DNA of 64,000 nt, from assembly GCA_963727765.1 (NCBI GenBank), contig CAVSGZ010000004.1, forward strand, positions 62,001 to 126,000, given 5' to 3'. Each line of letters opens with the position of its first letter. The first letter of the stretch is position 1. The translations under genes and the position numbers were made by a program. The stretch comes from FEN-299 sp963727765. GTDB taxonomy: Bacteria; Acidobacteriota; Vicinamibacteria; Vicinamibacterales; Fen-181. The notes beneath the pieces are model-generated. The model did not search any database. It saw only the letters and a list, made by a program, of their open reading frames with translations, and was not told the origin of the DNA. This document shows, in pieces, positions 59,527 to 64,000 of the stretch.

Positions 59527-59630
59527 GCCGCGTCTCCGGATGTGAGCGCAACCGCGGGCCGAACCGGTGCATTCTTGCATTAGGGAGGCGGCACGGCAAT
59601 ACTGATTCGGTCAGCCGAAAGGAGACTTTC

Positions 59631-60893
59631 ATGTCCGACCGGGAATCTTTGCTGGATCGCTTCTGCCGCTACGCCCGCATCGACACGCAGTCGAGCGAAA
59701 CCTCGACTTCCTATCCCTCGACCGAGAAGCAGAAGGACCTGCTGCGGGTCCTCGTCGACGACCTCAAGGCGGCCGGCCTCGCCGACGCCGAGATGGACGA
59801 GCACGGCTACGTGATGGCGACGCTGCCGTCCAACATCCCGCCGGGACACCCGGCATTCGGAGTGGTGCCAACGATTGGCCTCCTCGGCCACGTCGACACG
59901 TACCACGAAGTCTCCGGCGCGAACGTCAAGCCGCAGGTCCACCGCAACTACGATGGCGGCGACATCATGCTGCCGGGCGACCCGTCGATCGTGATCCGCG
60001 CGGCCGAAGAACCGGCGCTCGTCGCCTGCAAGGGGATGACGATCGTCACCGCCGACGGCACGACGCTGCTCGGCGCGGACGACAAGGCGGGTGTCGCGGA
60101 AATTCTCGAGACGGTCTGGCGACTCCGGGAAGACCCCGCGCGGCTGCACGGGCCGATCCGCGTGGCCTTCACCCCGGACGAGGAGGTCGGCCGCGGCACA
60201 GAGCGCTTCGACGCCAAGAAGTTCGGCGCCACCTTCGCGTATACGGTGGACGGGTCGGGCGTCGGGGAGCTGGAAAGCGAGACGTTCTGCGCCGACAGCG
60301 CCACGCTGAAAGTGACCGGCGCCGACGTGCATCCCGGCTACGCCAAGGGCAAGATGATCAACGCCGTGCGCGTGCTGGCCGACGTCCTCATGGCGCTGCC
60401 GCAATTCAGGACGCCGGAGACGACGGAGGGGCGCGAGGGCTACCTGCACCCGGTGAACGTCAGCGGCAACGTCTCGGAGGCCACCGCGAACTTCATCGTC
60501 CGCGACTTCACCGAGGATGGGCTCCACGACCTCGAGGCGACGCTCAAGGCCGCCGCCGAATGGGCCGGGAAGAAGTACCCGGGCGCGAGAGTGGCGGTCG
60601 AGACCAGGGAATCGTACCGGAACATGAAGTACATCCTCGACCAGCACCCGCAGGTGACCGACTACGCGGAGGAGGCGATTCGCCGCGCCGGCCTGACGCC
60701 GAAGCGGACGTCGATCCGCGGCGGCACCGACGGCGCCCGCCTGACGTTCATGGGCACGCCGACGCCGAACCTGTTCGACGGCAGCATGAACTTCCACGGC
60801 AAGAAGGAGTGGGTGCCGCTCGAGTGGATGGACGCCGCGGTCGAGACGCTGCTGCACCTCATGGACGTGTGGGTCGAACGTAGTCGGAACTGA
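59631..60893 (+). CDS. pepT: Peptidase T (M20B tripeptidase)
   Basis: A 420-residue dizinc aminotripeptidase. Metal ligands: His/Asp in LLGHVDTYHE, Asp in LLGADDKAGVAE, Glu-Glu in FTPDEEVGRG, Asp in AYTVDGSGVG, His at the C-terminus near MNFHGKKEWVPLEWM. It removes N-terminal residues from tripeptides in the cytoplasm. ATG 59631 has AAAGGAG seven nt upstream. Its final codons and TGA stop lie in the first unit of a 20-bp tandem repeat. Confidence 0.95.
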   Translation: MSDRESLLDRFCRYARIDTQSSETSTSYPSTEKQKDLLRVLVDDLKAAGLADAEMDEHGYVMATLPSNIPPGHPAFGVVPTIGLLGHVDTYHEVSGANVKPQVHRNYDGGDIMLPGDPSIVIRAAEEPALVACKGMTIVTADGTTLLGADDKAGVAEILETVWRLREDPARLHGPIRVAFTPDEEVGRGTERFDAKKFGATFAYTVDGSGVGELESETFCADSATLKVTGADVHPGYAKGKMINAVRVLADVLMALPQFRTPETTEGREGYLHPVNVSGNVSEATANFIVRDFTEDGLHDLEATLKAAAEWAGKKYPGARVAVETRESYRNMKYILDQHPQVTDYAEEAIRRAGLTPKRTSIRGGTDGARLTFMGTPTPNLFDGSMNFHGKKEWVPLEWMDAAVETLLHLMDVWVERSRN

Positions 60894-60983
60894 CGATTGA
60901 GAGGTCGGAGCTGACGATTGTCAGTCGGGACTGACGATGGCAAGTCGGTTCTGACGATGAGGGGTCGATTCTGACGATGGGCA
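60883..60983. repeat. Five tandem 20-bp repeats at the end of pepT
   Basis: Units GTCGGnnCTGACGATnnnnn at 60883-60903 (21 bp), 60904-60923, 60924-60943, 60944-60963 and 60964-60983, then a partial sixth. The pepT stop is the TGA of CTGACGAT in unit 1. The AGTCGG core matches the array at 10143-10276. Confidence 0.88.
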
Positions 60984-61031
60984 GTCGGTCAGCGGGCCTG
61001 ACTACTCATTGATGTGCCGACTACGGTGCCT

Positions 61032-62126
61032 ATGTCCTTAGCACCCTACATGGAATGGGCCAAGAGACACCCCAGGTCCCGCTTCAACCTGGCGGGGAGC
61101 AACCTGCTCGCCTGCGACCTCTCGGACCTGCCGGGCGCGCGCGAGGCGCTCGAGATCACTGGCAACAACGACAACGGTCTCCAGCCGCTCATCGAGGCCA
61201 TCGCCTCGACCTACGCCGTCGCGCCCGACATGGTCGTGACGGCGCAGGGCACGTCGGGCGCCAACTTCCTGGTGTTCGCGGCGCTCGTCAAAGCGGGCGA
61301 CGACGTGCTGGTGGAGCGGCCGGGATACGACCCGCTGATGGGACCGCCGCTGTTGCTCGGCGCCCGCGTCACCCGGTTCGATCGCCGGTTCGAGGACGGC
61401 TACCGGCTCGATCCTGGAGCCGTCCGCGCGGCGATGACCGACCGGACGAAGCTCATCATCGTCACCAACGCGCACAATCCAACCGGCGTCGTGGCCACCG
61501 AGCACGACCTGGTCGAGGTCGGCCGGATCGCCGAGCGCTACGGTGCGCGCGTGCTGGTCGACGAGGTCTACCTCGACACGGCGATCGACGGCCCCGTGCG
61601 CCCGGCGGCCTCCCGGTCGCCGGTGTTCATCTCGACGAGCAGCCTGACCAAGAGCTACGGCCTCGCGGGCCTGCGCTGCGGCTGGGTGCTGGCCGCACGC
61701 GACGTCGCCGAGCAGGTGCGGCGCGCGCGGGACATCGTGGACGGCACCGGCGCGTTCCCGGCAGAGAGGCTGTCGGTGCTCGCCTTCTCGATGCTCGATC
61801 GCCTCGCGGCGCGCGCCCGGCGGATCCTGATCACCAACGGCGCGACGGTCAGGCAGTTCCTCGCGGAGCGTCCGGACCTGGAGTGCGTGCTCCCCGGCGC
61901 CGGCACGGTCGTCTTTCCCCGGCTGCGGGGCGTCGAGGATGCCGGGCCGTTTGTCGCGTCGCTGGCGCGGGAGTTTCACACCGACGTGGTGCCTGGGCAC
62001 TTCTTCCAGGCGCCGGCGCACTTCCGACTCGGATTCGGCGGCCGGTCGGAGGACCTCGCCGCGGGATTGGCTCAACTCTCCAAGGCGCTGGACTCCCTGA
62101 CAACCTACCTCGCCGAGAACGCGTAA
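61032..62126 (+). CDS. PLP-dependent aminotransferase, class I/II
   Basis: A 364-residue fold-type I aminotransferase. TAQGTSGANFLVFAAL and VERPGYDPLMGP are early motifs; NAHNPTGVVA contacts substrate; the Asp in VLVDEVYLD and the Schiff-base Lys in SSLTKSYGLAGLRCGW are present; the Arg is in FRLGFGGR. The amino-group donor is unknown. I use ATG 61032; GTG 61014 would add six residues. No clear RBS is seen. The end overlaps galM by 22 bp on the other strand. Confidence 0.9.
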   Translation: MSLAPYMEWAKRHPRSRFNLAGSNLLACDLSDLPGAREALEITGNNDNGLQPLIEAIASTYAVAPDMVVTAQGTSGANFLVFAALVKAGDDVLVERPGYDPLMGPPLLLGARVTRFDRRFEDGYRLDPGAVRAAMTDRTKLIIVTNAHNPTGVVATEHDLVEVGRIAERYGARVLVDEVYLDTAIDGPVRPAASRSPVFISTSSLTKSYGLAGLRCGWVLAARDVAEQVRRARDIVDGTGAFPAERLSVLAFSMLDRLAARARRILITNGATVRQFLAERPDLECVLPGAGTVVFPRLRGVEDAGPFVASLAREFHTDVVPGHFFQAPAHFRLGFGGRSEDLAAGLAQLSKALDSLTTYLAENA

Positions 62127-63265
62127 ACGGTCGTCGACCTGTAGAGCGTGCCCGGCTCGAGAATCGTCGACGGGAAGTTCGGGTGGTTCACCGAGTCGGG
62201 GTAGTGCTGCGTCTCCAGGCAGAATGCGGAGTGCTTCAGGTACGGCACGCCGTTCCGGTTCTTGATCGTCCCGTCCAGGAAGTTCCCCGTGTACAGCTGA
62301 ATGGCCGGCTCCGTCGTCCGCACTTCCATGGTCCGGCCCGACCTCGGCTCGACGACGCGCGCCGCCAGCCGCAGCGGCTGACCGGCCGGCGCCGGGCGCA
62401 GGACGAAGTTGTGGTCGTAACCACCCGGCGGCGCGGACGGCACCTTGTCGATGCGCGCGCCCAGAGGCGTCGGTGATGTGAAGTCCATCATCGTGCCCTT
62501 CACGGGCAGGATCTGGCCGGTCGGGATCAGCAGGTCGTCGGTCGGCGTGAAACTGTCGGCGGCGATCATCATGACGTGATCGAGGATCAGGCCGTTTCCT
62601 TCGCCCGCGAGATTGAAATAGGTGTGGTTGGTCAGGTTGAGCGGCGTCGGCTTGTCGGTCGTCGCCGTGTAGTCGAGCCGCAGCTCGTTCCCATCGGTGA
62701 GCGTGTAGGTCACCGTCACATCGAGCGTGCCCGGGTAGCCCTCGTCGCCGTCCGGGCTGCGGTGCGTGAACTTCACCGCCTGGCCGTCGTTCGCCGGGAT
62801 CACCTCGGCTTGCCAGACCACCTTGTCGAACCCGACGTTGCCGCCGTGCAAGTGGTGCGGCCCGTTGTTGGTGGCGAGATGGTAGGTCTTGCCGTTGAGC
62901 GTGAACGTGCCCCTGGCGATCCGGTTCGCGACGCGGCCGACCGTGGCGCCGAAGTACGGCGTTCCGGCGAGATACGGCTCGATTCTGTCGAAGCCCAGCA
63001 CGACATCGGCCGGTCTTCCGGCCCTGTCGGGGACGATGAGCTCGGTGAGCGTAGCGCCGTAGGTCATGACCTTCGCGGTCATCCCGTGCCGGTTGGTGAG
63101 CGTGTAGATGTCCACGGGCGTCCCGTCCTTTGTCTTGCCGAATGCGGTCCTCGTCACCGGTTTCGCGCCGGCCGGCGAAGCGGTCTGGCCGGCCGCATGC
63201 GCCTGCGAGACCGCGACGGCCGCGGCCAGCGCCAACACGATGAGAATCGAGCGATGCTGTGTCAC
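62105..63265 (-). CDS. galM: Exported aldose 1-epimerase (galactose mutarotase)
   Basis: A 386-residue enzyme with a signal peptide (RSILIVLALAAAVAVSQAHA), so it acts in the periplasm or outside. GATLTELIVPDRAGRPADVV, FGATVGRVANRIARG (His/Arg), NNGPHHLHGG and the catalytic Glu region LETQHYPDSVNHPNFPS match GalM, interconverting alpha and beta sugar anomers. It starts at GTG 63265 behind GGAAGGAGACGAG. A glycosidase gene just upstream on the same strand suggests extracellular sugar breakdown feeding galK. Confidence 0.93.
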   Translation of the reverse strand: MTQHRSILIVLALAAAVAVSQAHAAGQTASPAGAKPVTRTAFGKTKDGTPVDIYTLTNRHGMTAKVMTYGATLTELIVPDRAGRPADVVLGFDRIEPYLAGTPYFGATVGRVANRIARGTFTLNGKTYHLATNNGPHHLHGGNVGFDKVVWQAEVIPANDGQAVKFTHRSPDGDEGYPGTLDVTVTYTLTDGNELRLDYTATTDKPTPLNLTNHTYFNLAGEGNGLILDHVMMIAADSFTPTDDLLIPTGQILPVKGTMMDFTSPTPLGARIDKVPSAPPGGYDHNFVLRPAPAGQPLRLAARVVEPRSGRTMEVRTTEPAIQLYTGNFLDGTIKNRNGVPYLKHSAFCLETQHYPDSVNHPNFPSTILEPGTLYRSTTVYAFSAR

Positions 63266-63284
63266 CTCGTCTCCTTCCGCTTCG

Positions 63285-64000
63285 TCACTTGAGCCTGGAG
63301 CCAACCCGGAGCCTGACCGCGCAGTCGACCCATTCCGACGGTCCATCGGGCACGGTAATCTCGAGAATCCAGATCCGGCCCTCGTGTCTCGCCTGGCGCC
63401 CGCCCTCGATCGACTCCACGGTGAACGGCACATCGAGGCGCACGCGGTAGGTCCAGCCGCGCAGGCCCTGGAGCCGCGCCGTGTAGACGTTGCCGTCAAG
63501 ACGCGCGTCGATGACTCGAAGGCGCCGGGGCGAATCGCCAAGCCGCAGCGGCTGTTGCTCCGGGATCAAGGTGATGCCGGCGTTGACCGAGGCCCCGGGC
63601 CTCTGCACCGACTGGCCGGTGCTGCAGGAATCGTCCCCGCCCCAGACGCGCATCCCGTCCGCCCCGGGCGGCATCGGCGGGTCGAAAGAGACCGGCAGGC
63701 ACGACCCGGCCCTGTCGGTGAATTCGAACGTCACCTCGCCGTCGGCATTCCGGCGGATCTCCACGTCGCCGCGGTGCCCGCGCCACCTCAGGTTCTTCAC
63801 GCGCAGGACATTCCATTCCGGCGGCAGGTGCGGCGCCAGCCGCAGCCCGCCATCGGTTTCTTCGAGCCCGACCAGGCCGCGCATCACGCCTGTGACGAAG
63901 CCCGCGGTGGCGAACAGTTGATGCGGTACGGCCGCATCCATCGACCGCAGCAGATCGCCCGAGAACAGTTCCGGTACGTAGCCGCGTCCCTCGAGGAACG
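63285..64000 (-). CDS. Glycoside hydrolase of the GDE/MGH1-like type, C-terminal part
   Basis: The C-terminal ~238 residues of a larger enzyme; its start is beyond the window's right edge. The end of an (alpha/alpha)6 barrel is visible (ELFSGDLLRSMDAAVPHQLF; TAGFVTGVMRGLVGLE), followed by a beta-sandwich: LAPHLPPEWNVLRVKNLRW, and TARLQGLRGWTYRVRLDVPF. The pattern fits amylo-alpha-1,6-glucosidase or mannosylglycerate-hydrolase-like families; I cannot choose. galM is 19 bp downstream, so the genes are probably co-transcribed. Confidence 0.7.
   Translation of the reverse strand, partial: FLEGRGYVPELFSGDLLRSMDAAVPHQLFATAGFVTGVMRGLVGLEETDGGLRLAPHLPPEWNVLRVKNLRWRGHRGDVEIRRNADGEVTFEFTDRAGSCLPVSFDPPMPPGADGMRVWGGDDSCSTGQSVQRPGASVNAGITLIPEQQPLRLGDSPRRLRVIDARLDGNVYTARLQGLRGWTYRVRLDVPFTVESIEGGRQARHEGRIWILEITVPDGPSEWVDCAVRLRVGSRLK

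Overview
The window is a strongly GC-rich chromosomal segment, densely packed and mostly housekeeping. It comes from a diderm (TamA/TamB envelope machinery, a SurA-like chaperone, lipoproteins). The mix of folate-dependent TrmFO, NtrB/NtrC-type kinase/regulator pairs, a B12-dependent ribonucleotide reductase, a PEGA-domain protein and an OPT peptide transporter fits Acidobacteriota, perhaps Vicinamibacteria. That placement is an inference from gene content; no rRNA is present.

Layout. 1-2934: the 3' end of topA, then trmFO and xerC in tight overlap. 2931-14081: a block of regulators and transporters (NtrB/NtrC-like pair, ABC-F ATPase, ECF sigma with its zinc anti-sigma, a secreted protein, pcm, an APC permease, small membrane proteins, a PEGA protein). 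It separates xerC from hslV-hslU, which follow topA-trmFO-xerC directly in other bacteria. 14344-21883: hslVU, an LptM-like lipoprotein, an FAH-family enzyme, transaldolase, an acyl-CoA carboxylase beta subunit, a DinB-like protein and an MBL hydrolase. 22065-25019: a Phd/PIN toxin-antitoxin pair, then the biotin carboxylase and biotin carrier subunits. 25016-33585: tamB-tamA-surA-like, then a CPBP protease. 33748-37629: a second NtrC/NtrB-type pair and a lipoprotein. 37630-40893: nrdJ behind a long structured leader. 40903-44074: membrane protein, hydrolase, SDR, galK. 44086-48136: an mrfA-mrfB-like DNA repair pair. 48215-55055: rpmE, engB, and lon-clpX-clpP-tig (transcribed tig first), plus tRNA-Leu. 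55427-64000: OPT and SSS transporters, pepT, an aminotransferase, galM and a truncated glycosidase.

Three kinds of structure go beyond the gene list. First, three short-repeat families recur: degenerate 7-bp tandem arrays, about 20-bp AGTCGG arrays, and REP-like palindromes. They sit exactly at gene ends, where several stop codons lie inside repeat units, and they also interrupt xerC, the ABC-F gene and mrfA without breaking the frame. Second, several genes have a -10 box 6-9 nt before the start codon and no ribosome binding site, a leaderless-mRNA signature. Third, six single-base (+1) frame breaks hit otherwise intact genes (ABC-F, PEGA protein twice, tamA, the second NtrC-like regulator, nrdJ). 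Consensus errors are the simplest explanation and should be excluded before these genes are called broken.
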